Positions 21,274 to 31,905 of a stretch of DNA of 64,000 bases are shown one piece after another. The stretch is from Austropuccinia psidii. Lineage: Eukaryota; Basidiomycota; Pucciniomycetes; Pucciniales; Sphaerophragmiaceae. The DNA lies in the NCBI GenBank assembly GCA_023105745.1, contig JALGQZ010000013.1, forward strand, positions 2,267,501 to 2,331,500, given 5' to 3'. Made by a program: the position numbers and the translations under genes. Below the pieces are notes generated by a model. It searched no databases, was not told where the DNA came from, and was given only the letters and a program-made list of their open reading frames with translations. Numbering within the stretch: position 1 is the stretch's first letter; every line of letters begins with the position of its first letter.

Positions 21274-23963
21274 CTGTCACAGGTTTGGCAGTACTCTGCA
21301 ACATCTTTCTTCCAATTTGGCCACCAAGAGCAGGTTTTCACCCTCTCTAGTGTCCTATCTTCTGAGAGGTGTCCAGATGCAACACTATCATGACACTCAT
21401 GTAAAATAGTGTTTATTAGTGTTCTATCTGTTAAGGCCATAACACATGTGTGTTTTGTTCTATGGTAAAGGATTCCATCAAGGAGGTGAAATCTTCCTTC
21501 ATCATATGCCTTTTTCCATATTTCATCTAGTTTTGATGAAAGTGATGGATCTTTGCAGTCTTTCATTAGAAGTTGGCTTAAGATATGGCAATTTTTGTCT
21601 GTCTTATAGCTTTCTTTAACTTGGTTAAAGAATTCTGTGCCAATGTCTGTAACACATATTCCTTCTATATGGTGCTCTTCTTGTGGTACCCATGCTGGAT
21701 TGTCAGGGGTATTTGCTAGAGCCCATCTGCTAAGACCATCTGCATTTTTATGAATATTTCCAGATTTATGAACAATAGTCATATTTCCTCTATATTCTTG
21801 TATAGCAATTTGCCATCTCAGCATATGTCTATTTGGAGACTTCATATTTAATAGTGATTTCACAGCATTACAGTCTGTGATTACATCAAATACTGTGCCA
21901 TCCAAATAATAGTGCAGTTTTTCTAAAGCCCATACTAGGCATAAGCATTCCATTTGGCTTGCTCCATACCTTGCTTCTGTTGGCTTTATCTGCCTTGAAA
22001 TGAAACAAATTGGTCCTTCCACTGGTTTATCATTGATAATTTGTGTTTGGTGAAGTGCAGAACCTAGTCCTTCTCCACAAGCATCAATGTACAGTTTGAA
22101 GGGTAGTTTCCAATCTGGCATCAGAAGAAATGGGGCATTTGTTAAGGAATTTTTCAATTCTTCATATGCCTTGACTCTTTCTTCTGTCATCTCATAGACT
22201 GTTTGTTGGTCACATAGCTTATACAAGGATTTAGCAATCTTTGCAAAGTCCTTTATATGCTGTCTATAGTAACCAGCAAATCCTAGAAATGATTGCATTT
22301 CTTTTTTGGTTTGAGGCATTGGCTTAAGTAGTACTGCTGCTACTTTATTTTTGTCTATGCCTAGACTAAGGCCAGATACTACATGTCCTAGGGCTTTTAA
22401 TTCACTATATGCAAAATGACATTTTTTCAATGAAATTTTGATATTTACTTGGACTATTTTCTGTAGTACCCTTTCTAGTCTTGTCAGGTGATTTTCCCAA
22501 GTTTCTGAGCAAACTATGATATCATCAATGTAGATTATTAACCATCCTTCTGATAATTCTTCAGGAAATATGGTATTCATCATTCTTTGATAATGGGAAG
22601 GTGCATTTTTTATCCCAAATGGCATTCTTAAGTATTCAAAAATTCCACAATGGACTATTATTCTTAGTAGTTTCTTGGCATTGTCTGTTAAGACATTTTG
22701 ATGAAAACCCTTAAGAGCATCCATAGCTGTGATGAACTTAGCTTGTGACAATTGGGTCAATGTCTCATGGATTCTGGGTATTGGATATCTGTCTGGAATG
22801 GTATAGGTATTCAGGGCTCTGAAGTCTCCTACCATCCTTGATTTTCCATTATGCCAAGTTATAATGACAGGTGTAGTAACTTCTACTTGTTCATTATGTC
22901 CAACCTTTCTTAATACTCCAAGGTCCATTAATTCTTTAATGTGCACCTCTAGGGCTTCTCTCGCTCTTGGACTGGCTGGATAAGCAGGTCTTCTTAATAA
23001 AGGTGGGTAAGGTTTTTCTACATTAAGAATTATATCCACTTCATGTCCAATTATGGCACCTAGTGGCTCTTTGTCAGTTGCAAAGGCATTTTTATACTTA
23101 AATAAGAGGTCAATCAATTTTTCTTTCATTTTTTCTGTTAACTCTTGATTGAATTCTGCCTCTCTGAGTTGTTCAGATATAAAAAGTTCTTTTTCTGGAA
23201 TTTTTTCCTCATTCTTAACAACTGTGATTTGTTTTTTGTTATTTAAGAATCCAAACTTTTGTCTTTTATTATCTCCTATGGTAAAATATCTATCCTTTTG
23301 GTTGGAGATATCTATACCATAGATTGATAAGTAGTCATTTCCAAGTATGAAATGATTACTAGTACAGTTGTCCATTACTACAAACTCTACTTTGATTCTG
23401 ACACATTGTGAGGGATGAGGAAAAATTAGTGTTAAATCAATTATTCCAAGGGGCTTCATGCTCTCACTTGCACTACTAAATTTGACACCTTGTATTGGCA
23501 TAAGTTTTTCTTGCCAGTCTGGGACAATGGTTTTTAAATAACTTTTGCCAACACAAGTGCAATATGCTCCTGTATCCAAGTTAACCTTTCCTTCTTGGTT
23601 ATCAACCATAACAATACTAATACTTGATTTTCCAGCTGTATATCCCATTCCTCTTGCAGGTTTGGTTCTATACATTTTGGCATCTTGTATGTTTGTCAGA
23701 TTTGTGTCAGATGTTCCAACTTGTGGCAAGTTTGAGTTAACATCCAGTACTTCATAAATTATATCAATATTATTAATTTGTGCATTAATTATATTGATTT
23801 CATCACTTTCAGAGCTCTCTGACTCTTCTGTCTCTTTTTCAGAGTCAGATTCCTCTTCTTTGTCATTGTGGTTTTCTGTTTCCACAATTTCATTAATTTT
23901 TGCTTTTTTAAGGCAATTATTGGCTAAGTGTCCAATACCTCCACATTTATGGCATTTTCTTTG
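21156..23963 (-). CDS. Gypsy-1 pol: zinc knuckle, protease, RT, RNase H, integrase N-terminus
   Basis: In frame with gag after a TAG at 23964-23966. Order: zinc knuckle [14 protein letters not shown]; acidic linker; retropepsin with [10 protein letters not shown] with YIDDIIV; RNase H with [11 protein letters not shown] and [10 protein letters not shown]; integrase zinc domain with [13 protein letters not shown] and CQTCDRCQK. It runs into [10 protein letters not shown] and stops at 21156. The normal integrase core (second Asp and Glu) is absent because of an internal deletion. RT and RNase H motifs look intact, so enzyme activity could persist even though integration would need help in trans. 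Confidence 0.9.
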   Translation of the reverse strand, partial: QRKCHKCGGIGHLANNCLKKAKINEIVETENHNDKEEESDSEKETEESESSESDEINIINAQINNIDIIYEVLDVNSNLPQVGTSDTNLTNIQDAKMYRTKPARGMGYTAGKSSISIVMVDNQEGKVNLDTGAYCTCVGKSYLKTIVPDWQEKLMPIQGVKFSSASESMKPLGIIDLTLIFPHPSQCVRIKVEFVVMDNCTSNHFILGNDYLSIYGIDISNQKDRYFTIGDNKRQKFGFLNNKKQITVVKNEEKIPEKELFISEQLREAEFNQELTEKMKEKLIDLLFKYKNAFATDKEPLGAIIGHEVDIILNVEKPYPPLLRRPAYPASPRAREALEVHIKELMDLGVLRKVGHNEQVEVTTPVIITWHNGKSRMVGDFRALNTYTIPDRYPIPRIHETLTQLSQAKFITAMDALKGFHQNVLTDNAKKLLRIIVHCGIFEYLRMPFGIKNAPSHYQRMMNTIFPEELSEGWLIIYIDDIIVCSETWENHLTRLERVLQKIVQVNIKISLKKCHFAYSELKALGHVVSGLSLGIDKNKVAAVLLKPMPQTKKEMQSFLGFAGYYRQHIKDFAKIAKSLYKLCDQQTVYEMTEERVKAYEELKNSLTNAPFLLMPDWKLPFKLYIDACGEGLGSALHQTQIINDKPVEGPICFISRQIKPTEARYGASQMECLCLVWALEKLHYYLDGTVFDVITDCNAVKSLLNMKSPNRHMLRWQIAIQEYRGNMTIVHKSGNIHKNADGLSRWALANTPDNPAWVPQEEHHIEGICVTDIGTEFFNQVKESYKTDKNCHILSQLLMKDCKDPSLSSKLDEIWKKAYDEGRFHLLDGILYHRTKHTCVMALTDRTLINTILHECHDSVASGHLSEDRTLERVKTCSWWPNWKKDVAEYCQTCDRCQKANRATGKKFGMMIQIQEPKSPWEIVHMDWVIALMV

Positions 23964-25190
23964 CTAATTATTGTTGGATGTATTGGGTTTAAAGGATTCT
24001 TTTGATTTATCTTTCTTGATAAATGGTTTATTTGGGCTTTTAATGTCCAATTTTTTCCAAGTCCTGCCAATTTTTGTCCTTGTCACTATATCTTCTAGTG
24101 CATTTATATACTCTTCTGTGGAGCATGGTTCTATACACCTGCTTCTTAGGGCATGTTCTAGTTCCCCTCCACATTTTTTAAGTATTTTCATATGCACCAT
24201 CTTTTGTGACATTTCTGGGTACAATGCATTAAGTCTTTCAACTTGTTTTAGGAACCAAGTTAAAGGTTTATCTTTCTCAGGGTCAAAGAAAGAGTTTTCA
24301 AATGCATTTTCTATCTTATACCTCCAGGCATCATTTGCCCACTTGGTGATTATTTCTTGTTTCCACCAAGACCAGGTATTTTTACCATTTGTTTGTCTTA
24401 TGCCATAATACCATCTTTTTGCAGATTTCTCAAACAATGAATGTAATCTTGCAGTGATTAATTCATCTGGTATGGCATAGTCTTCTTGTACCATGTCAAT
24501 TGTTTTAATAAATGACATGTGGTCATATTCACCTTCTCCTGTGAATGTTGGCCATTCCTTCAATTGAGGTGCTTCCTTCATTAAGACTTGGTTATTGTCT
24601 TGGTGACTCAAGTCTGTTATGAAAGGATTTGACAATTCCTCTTTTGTTTTAATAGGGCTTCTTATATGGGAAAATGGTGTTGATAACTTTGGCATATTTA
24701 AATTAGCCTCATTAATTTTATCCATTTTTTCAGTAATAAGCCTTATTTCACTTTGAATATCATCTTTCAGATGCATTCTTGCTTCATCACTTTTTTCCAC
24801 ATGGTCCAAAAGTAATTTTTGGTGTGATGAAGTCTTTTCTTCAAATTTTTCTACAGAAATACTTAATTTATTTAATTTTTCTGTAAGATTGTCAATACTC
24901 ACATCATAATTGATTGTCAAAGTCTTGTCTTTGATATCTTTTATGTATTTATACAATTCTTGTTGTCCTTGTATTAATTTTTGAGTATTGTCAATTAAAT
25001 TCTTTGGTTTATTATTTTCAACAATAAACTTAATGTTGTCAATTTCTTTCTTGTTTTGTACAACAATTTTTGTTAAAGAAGATAAATTGTTATTTATTTC
25101 TTGTAGTGATGATAAACTGTCTTTAATTTCTTTTAGAGGTAATATACTATTTTTAATTTCTGTTAAAGTATTTACAACATCTTTGGACAA
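23964..25190 (-). CDS. Gypsy-1 gag main segment, ending at an in-frame TAG
   Basis: About 408 aa. The N-terminal half is a coiled-coil-like region rich in Asn, Lys, Glu and Ile. The capsid-like half carries EWPTFTGEGEYDHMSF and CGGELEHALRSRC, typical of Retrotrans_gag proteins. It stops at TAG (23964-23966) immediately before QRKCHKCGG; both sides share one frame. The TAG is followed by CAA, a known leaky context. This could be regulated readthrough making Gag-Pol, or a CAG to TAG mutation. Confidence 0.85.
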   Translation of the reverse strand: MSKDVVNTLTEIKNSILPLKEIKDSLSSLQEINNNLSSLTKIVVQNKKEIDNIKFIVENNKPKNLIDNTQKLIQGQQELYKYIKDIKDKTLTINYDVSIDNLTEKLNKLSISVEKFEEKTSSHQKLLLDHVEKSDEARMHLKDDIQSEIRLITEKMDKINEANLNMPKLSTPFSHIRSPIKTKEELSNPFITDLSHQDNNQVLMKEAPQLKEWPTFTGEGEYDHMSFIKTIDMVQEDYAIPDELITARLHSLFEKSAKRWYYGIRQTNGKNTWSWWKQEIITKWANDAWRYKIENAFENSFFDPEKDKPLTWFLKQVERLNALYPEMSQKMVHMKILKKCGGELEHALRSRCIEPCSTEEYINALEDIVTRTKIGRTWKKLDIKSPNKPFIKKDKSKESFKPNTSNNN

Positions 25191-25192
25191 GG

Positions 25193-25886
25193 TTATTTCT
25201 TTGGGAAATGAGGTTGTCTCATTCTTTGCTCTTCCTTGTCCTTGAATTCCATCAAGGTTCTGGCCATGTTGAAGACATTGTCCATGGCATCATTTTGGAT
25301 TCTTGGGATTCTGTAGCTTGGGGAATATGGTTTCCTCCAATGCTTTTTCTTGTTCTTCTTCTCTTCTTGGGGAAGTGGGTTGACTTGAGGCTTGCTGGTA
25401 GAAGCTACTGGGGCTTCTTCCTTGGTTGCCTCCCTCTTTTTGGCATGATAATCCTTGATTTTTTTGATTTGAGGTTTGGATGACAGTGGATTCCATCCAT
25501 TGGAGTATCTCACTATCTCCTCCTCTTTGAGGAACTTTTTCAGGATGTGCCAGGAGTTCATCACTCCTTGGTGTATTTGAGGCAGCATTTCCCAGTCTTT
25601 GTCCTTGTATACTGTGTAATACTGCTTGTACTGGCTCATGTAGATGTCTATCTGAGCCCTCTGAATGTGATTTGTACCTGTTTGAGTTACTCATACTTAG
25701 TTCCAATTCAGGCTCAGATATCATGGGAATTTCTGGGACTTGCCTTTGGGATAAGGCACTTCCTTGTGTGGATTCTGTTCCACTGGGGATATTGCCCTTT
25801 CTTTTCCCTTTTGAGGGATCAATTCTACTTCTGAGTCCAGCTCCATCTGATTGGATGGAGTATTGGGAACCTCTTCTGGTAGTCAT
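25193..25886 (-). pseudogene. Gypsy-1 gag N-terminal region in two overlapping frames
   Basis: One frame starts at 25886 (MTTRRGSQYSIQSDGAG) and carries a Ser/Pro-rich segment. The conserved-looking continuation is in another frame (25193-25639: MSQYKQYYTVYKDKDWEML, then a Lys-rich tail). A second frame change near 25195 separates this from the main gag. Either mutations or unrecognised introns explain it. An analogous segment is seen in Gypsy-2 around 59.8 kb. Confidence 0.6.
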
Positions 25887-26600
25887 AATTAAAGAATAAG
25901 AAAAAATAAAAGTATTTTAGAATAAAATTCTTTTATGGCAATTTAAAAAGAGGTGCTCACCTTCAGAGTCTTGAATGGTGGGCCCTGGAAAGTCTAATTT
26001 CTTAGCTTTCTTTCTTTTGGTGATAACTGGTGTAGGAGAACTTTGACAAGTTTCTTCCACCAATCTCTCAACAGTAGTTTGGTTGTCTTCTGTTGGGTTA
26101 TCTTCAAACACTAAAAAAGACGCATAAATATAAGTCTTTTTATAAGAAGTGTTATTTTTGGCAAGATATGGCAATTTTCCACGTAGAAATTGCTTTTATA
26201 TCTTAAAAAAATGAAATAAATAAAGAAATGAATAAAAAATGAATAAAAATAACTTTTTTTTATTGGTTTTTAATATTTTTTAATATTTTTTATGTATATT
26301 TTTATTTTTAAAGAATAAAATAAAAAATAAATATGATTCTTATAAAATTAAATTATAATAAAAATTATTTTTAATTTATAAATTATCTTTTTTAATCACT
26401 AGAGTCACTCAAAGAAAGTTCTTGCAAGTCTAAGGATGTGAAAAACCACGTGTAAGACAGTACAATTGCTTTCCAAATGCCTCAATAGCTTTTAAAATCA
26501 ATAAAATATAAAATTATTATATAATTTTATGATTATAAATATAATTTATTATGGATAAACCCAAATAGAATCTTTTTAAAGGTCTTTTAAGTAAATATCA
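25887..26600 (-). other. Gypsy-1 5' leader
   Basis: AT-rich leader between the primer-binding site and gag. A short open stretch (25917-26174) with a basic segment (VITKRKKAKKLDF) may be an upstream exon; evidence is weak. Confidence 0.5.
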
Positions 26601-26614
26601 CGGCCCGGCCCCCA
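26601..26614 (-). other. Primer-binding site of Gypsy-1
   Basis: TGGGGGCCGGGCCG on the minus strand, two bases inside the 5' LTR. The primer tRNA would end in CGGCCCGGCCCCCA. Gypsy-2 has nearly the same site at 61102-61115. I do not recognise which tRNA this is. Confidence 0.7.
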
Positions 26615-26616
26615 AA

Positions 26617-28642
26617 TGTAAGGTTTGACTATGAAACAATAAGTAAAAATTACTAATTTATTACTTATTGTACTCTGAATGTCCTTATAATTGAAATAAA
26701 TAAGATTAAAATAATAATAATAATAAAGAAATATTATTATTATGGCGTAAAAATATTATATTATTAAATAAATATAATAATATAATTAATATTATATGAA
26801 ATTATAATATTATAAATAATATATTAATATAAAATAATTAATATATTATAAAGCTCTTTATTATTGTTACCAACAAATAATAAAGGCGTAAAAAATTGTT
26901 TTTTATTAATAAAAAACAATTAATAACAATAATATTACTAATATTAAAGTTATGAATTAATATAAATACTATTTATATTAATTAAAGAATTATTAATAGA
27001 GTAATAATAGAGAAATTATTATAATAAGAGAAAATAACCTACTTTTAACACTGAATATAATAATTTTGAAGTATTTTACGCCAAAAAATATAAATACAAC
27101 CTTTTCAAATTGTATTTACAATAAAAATAAAGAAAATTACAAATTATTCAGTATTTTTACGTGGAAATGAGTTTTAGAGAGATTTTTAACAAAAACAATT
27201 AAATAAATGATTTAATCACGTCAAAATAGATGATTATAGCAAGGTGGTCTTTGGTCTTTAATAATATAACAGTTTTATATATAAAGAATAAAGAAAATTA
27301 CCTTTGATTTGATTGATTTAATGTTTTTGATGCGTCTGAGGGGAAAACAGAGTAAAAAGAGCTCTATTTATAGTAAATACCTCCCTCCTAGAGTCCAACA
27401 GGCTTCTAGTAGACGTGTACTGATCATATCCACTGGAATTGATCAATATTTTAAGGTTTGAGGGTGATTACATCACGATCAAACCATATTACATCATTAT
27501 TGCACCATTATTTAGAGTTATCACTATAACTCTAAGTGTGATGACATCAGAGGCTTGGCAGAACCCCAAATTTCGTGGATTTTATTAGTTTTAATCATAA
27601 ACTAATAGTATTCACCAATTTTATCACTATTAAGACTGTTAAACTTAATTTAAGGTTACAGTGTGTGATCATAACAGCTCAATTTAAGCTCAAACTTTGA
27701 TCCTCAATAACTTTTAAGGTTTTCACGCTACAGCAATTCAGAGAGTGAATTCTGATAGCCTGACATAACCTTATTATGCTTCCAAGAGCTTTTCATTACA
27801 TCATCAAAACTCTAATTTTGATGATTTTTCTTGTAACTCATCTTTTCTGTCGAAATTCAATATTTTAAACTTCAAACCTTGATTTCAGGGGGTTATACCC
27901 TGAATTTAATAATAAAAATTACATCATTCTTCACGAATGAACTAGTAGAATCCAACTGTGTACTTTTTTTTAAGTTTGGAGCACTTTCACAACAAAGTGG
28001 TCAACAGCTCTGTTGATTTTTATCAATATTTCATCATAGGTTTTAACCTTGTTTATAACTTGTAAAATAAAGTTCATATCTGTGTTCTTGCAGTAATTAC
28101 GTGGTGACTTTATTTTTGGTTCATCATTCTATCATGTATATTTTAGAAGATATTAGCTATGATCACTGAATATATGCGTTGACCAAAAAAGTGCATATAT
28201 TCAGGATAATTCCTTAAGTATTGATTTTGGGAGTTAGCTTATTAATTGTTTTATATGTGGATTTTTGTGGGGAATCCACTGGTACAATCTATTTCACATG
28301 TTGCTTCATTAGTTTCTGAGATAAATAAGGTTTTATGATTTTTATAAGGTATCATACCTTATAATTCCTTAAATATTGACTTTACAGATATGCCATAAAA
28401 GTGGTATATGTGTATTTTTCCATGGGGAATCCAATGGTATAATTTATTTCACATGTTCATTCATTGGTTTTTAAGTTAAACCAATTTTAGTACCAATTTA
28501 TGGTATTTTTTGTATATTTGAGTAATTATTTTTAGTGTATAATTATTCTAATTAATTTTAATATAATTATATTAAAGGTATAATTATTATTAATCTTTTT
28601 TGTGACCTTATTGGATATGTGGTCATATCTCAAAGGCTCACA
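26617..28642 (-). repeat. 5' LTR of Gypsy-1
   Basis: 2026 bp, TGTAAGG...CTCACA on the plus strand. Near-identical to 18211-20235. Retrotransposon transcription would start here toward lower coordinates. Confidence 0.95.
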
Positions 28643-29508
28643 GTGATTATTTATGAAGTGGGAGATGATTTGAGCCATCTGAGAGTTTTATCCCATTTGT
28701 AATGTTGCGTGAGCTGCAGCTGATGGAGTGTAACATGTCTCATCTGGATGGCGGAATTGGTTAGGAGTTTAATTGGGTAAAATGCCATGCTGCTCAATGC
28801 TCATACATATACTATTTTATTTACACATGGCGATACTGCGGTTTTGACCCTTGAGGGGTGTTCCAATAGGGATGTGCCAACATTGATTTGAGGGGATTGA
28901 CATTCAAACCATGTACCCTGGCACGCCATTGTACATGGCTTAAACCTTATTACAGACATGACGATATAACTCTATTACATAAAAGGTTGGAGTGCACCTA
29001 AAGTCTTGGTATTTGGTTTGAGTGCAGCAGGCTTTTAATCGGTTGGAGTGTGATTTGGATTGTTTTGCCTTTCTTGTAAAGGTGATGTCTCTTTTGTGGG
29101 TAAATCCTGCATGAATATACCCCTTTACAGATGTACAATGCTGTGGAATTTCAATGCATATATTGGCAGTTTGGATAATTCACAAAATGTGACAATGGGG
29201 AGGCAGAAATGTTACCAAATATGATTACTTATGGATGATGGGTCCCCTTTGAGATCAAGGAAATATTACATTATATGGTGGTAGGCCGTGCCAGGTGGTT
29301 TCCGATAAAAGCGGAGGAGCTCAAGAGGAGGCAGGGAGGATTCTCCTAAAAAGAGGCTTATTGTACTTTCACGCAACACTTAGTTCCAACTATTCATAGA
29401 ATTTCTCTATTCTAAATTTGAAAAGATTTCATCTCATATCACTCTATTTTATCATAATACTGAGGTGTTTTATCTAGTTAAAAATATTAGTGTACTTTTT
29501 CGGCCCTT
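28643..29508. promoter_or_regulatory. Gene E side of the divergent E/T promoter gap (E_in), with P6
   Basis: Matches 48142-49010 in E_out. It contains palindrome P6 (28912-28935) and the approach to gene E. No gene is seen. Confidence 0.5.
28912..28935. repeat. Intergenic palindrome P6 (E_in)
   Basis: Half-sites TGTACCCTGGCA and CGCCATTGTACA. The E_out counterpart is 48715-48738. Confidence 0.8.
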
Positions 29509-31570
29509 ATGTCATCTTTCAAGTCACATAAATCCCGTTCAGGTTCTGTTCATGACTCAAATAGTGAATCTAGCAAAGAATATGTTCAAACACAGTCACC
29601 ATTGAGCCCCAACATTCCTCTCACAACCCCTATCGCATCCTCAATGAATGTATCAGGTCTTAACATTGATGTGGGCAATCCAAAGGCTCCAACTTCAAGC
29701 ACTTGGTCGATACCAAATATTTCCGTCACTCCAATTCCCCCGAATCCCACTAATACACAAACGCATGTGTCTCAGGGGCCAGAAGGCACACCTCAAATCT
29801 CATCACACGCTAATCCCCAATCAAGATTTCCGCGTGAGTTCCTCCTTAATCCCGGTCGGAATCCAGTCGCATCCCAGGATCCCTTTGGCCAAAGTAAACA
29901 GCCAACCCTCAATATTCCATCAGGATCTCAGGTTCATGTGGGTGATGAAAGGCGCGTGGATGGGGGGCGACGAAAAAGACCATTGGAGAATGTAACTTGG
30001 AGTGGTCTGTCGGAGGGAAATCCAGGATTGACGCTTCATCAAAGTAAGTCATTTTAATTTCGGAGTATAACCTTTTTCACAATTTGATATGTTTGTTTCA
30101 TGGGTTAGATATGGCACCTAAAGGCAAGTCAGTCCAATCTCAGGAGCCAATTGAAGATTGTGAGTATGACTAGTCTTCATTCATTTTTTGATGTGTTAAC
30201 TGATGATGTGCATGGCAGGTGATGAACTTTATGCATCTTCACCTCTGGTCCATAAAGAGAAAGTCACTGGACGTCATCATCCATATTCCTCCAAACCAAG
30301 AACAGCTCATGCCAGTTCATCAAGAGAAAAAATGGTGGATGATGAGGATGAGAACATGTCTCCGAATCAAATGGAAAAAAATGATGAAGCAAGGAGTGAC
30401 AATTTCACAGCGCATGATCATGGCACTCAGTCAAATAATGAGCTCACCCATCCTCAAATGGGCCTTGCCCAGAGTATGCTTGAACAATCCGAGGTCAGAC
30501 AGCAAAGGAACCAGGCTGGTAAAGCTCACAATGTGGCGAAACGTGCAAGCCAGAAGGAGCAACAAAAATGGCTGAAAGCAGAACTTCCAGAGAATGTCCA
30601 TGGAATGAGATCAGCAGTACATGCACATTGCCTGTTCCTACTCAAAGTTAGGGATAAGGATTTTTCCTCACTACCAGCACCACCAAGCACAGAAGAGCGT
30701 GAAATTGCAATTCAAGTGGCTGGTCATCTCGGATATGTCCCCAAGGATGTTTTCAATGAGCCATCAACACAGGTTCAGTCTCAGGGTTTCCAAAGCTACT
30801 GCGAAAATGAGCTCCACAAGCTAGGACTAAAGCGATTCACTTGGGACTGGGAGAGCTCATGGCAACATCCGTTCAATGAGCTGATGTCTATGGTGGTTTA
30901 CCATACATTCCGTCTTGCACTGGTCAGCACCGAGTATCATCATTACTGTTGGAACAAGGATCATAATAACTATGGGGTCGTGGCGGCTTTAATGGAGTGA
31001 TATTTCACTTATTTGAAAAGAGAATGGAAGTCTATTCAAAAGGATGCGGAGTATTTGGTTAAAAAGAAGGAGAATCAAAAGCTCGCGAAGATTCGTCAAA
31101 GAGTTAGTTACTGTATCTCTTCTTCATTGTGGACCAAGTCTGATGATGATCTACTTCATTATGTGCAGACCTGTGAGCACCGTCGTGAATGGTGTGATAC
31201 GGCTAAATTTCCCATTCTAGCATCACAATACAATGACCCTCGAGTATGTTCAGATACTGAGGAGGTACTGGAAAATGGCTGTCAAGTTTACCGCAAAGTG
31301 GGATTACGCTGGCGCTCCCAGTTATTTAATGAATTGGTATTAAAAATGGATCGAGACATAGAGTTTTGTAATCGCATTAAAAAAAAGGGTAAAAAAACTA
31401 TTGATAGATTGCCAGAATTACGATCGACAGATGATGGTGATATTCCGGAAGGCTTATCATTTCAGGTATTTGATCAAGATTGGCTCAAAGGCTGTAGTAA
31501 GATGCAGACTAGCGCCCTCAAGATACTTGACATGCCAGTTATTAGGCCGAATGGTGATGCTCTGCAATAA
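29509..31570 (+). pseudogene. Gene E, E_in copy: conserved basidiomycete-type protein of unknown role, one stop
   Basis: Start MSSFKSHKSRSG. Exon 1 is Ser/Pro/Thr-rich and disordered. Introns follow at GTAAGT (30043, acceptor gggttag near 30107) and at GTGAGT (about 30160, acceptor atggcag near 30220). The third exon has an acidic/basic patch, an Arg/Gln-rich helix, then a folded region (FTWDWESSWQHPFNELMSM, YRKVGLRWRSQLFNELVL, GLSFQVFDQDWLKG). A TGA at 30998-31000 (probable CGA to TGA) interrupts ALMERYFTYLKREW; otherwise the reading runs to 31570. The C-terminal W-R-S...L pattern recalls hypothetical proteins repeated in Agaricomycetes and rusts, from memory only. It is divergent from T and convergent with D, and its function is unknown. 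Confidence 0.7.
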
Positions 31571-31905
31571 CTTAGTAATATAAATGTATAGCACCGTTAC
31601 AAATTAACATTTTGTGAATTATTTGTGCAGGTGTAATACAATCTGAGTATTAATCCTTAAAGATGCAACTTGCTAAATATGTCAGAATATAGACAATATT
31701 AGTTGGACTGTATCACCGTCTCCCTTAGAAATAATACTATATTGCTCATTTTCATTGAGAAAATATTGAAGGAGTTCAATCCAACTCATGGTGTTCATAA
31801 TTGTGGACCTATGCCAGGGTAAACAAGAGTTATCAACTTGGTCAAACACAAATTATATAATATCAGTAAGGCTCACGCAGTTAATGATTTTTTCTTTTCT
31901 TGGAC
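31571..31905. other. Gap between convergent genes E and D (E_in)
   Basis: Matches 45847-46186 in E_out. AT-rich 3' flanks of two convergent genes; no terminator motif stands out. Confidence 0.4.

Larger units (their letters stand above)
18211..28642 (-). mobile_element. Gypsy-1: young Ty3/Gypsy LTR retrotransposon with deleted integrase core
   Basis: Two ~2.03-kb LTRs flank minus-strand gag-pol. A perfect 5-bp target duplication GTGAT flanks it (18206-18210, 28643-28647). The empty site is seen in E_out near 49010 and matches the restored sequence. I count roughly ten differences between the LTRs, so insertion was recent. The order PR, RT, RNase H, integrase defines Ty3/Gypsy, and a C-terminal chromodomain-like segment suggests a chromovirus. 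The integrase centre is missing, so it is probably not autonomous. Confidence 0.95.
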
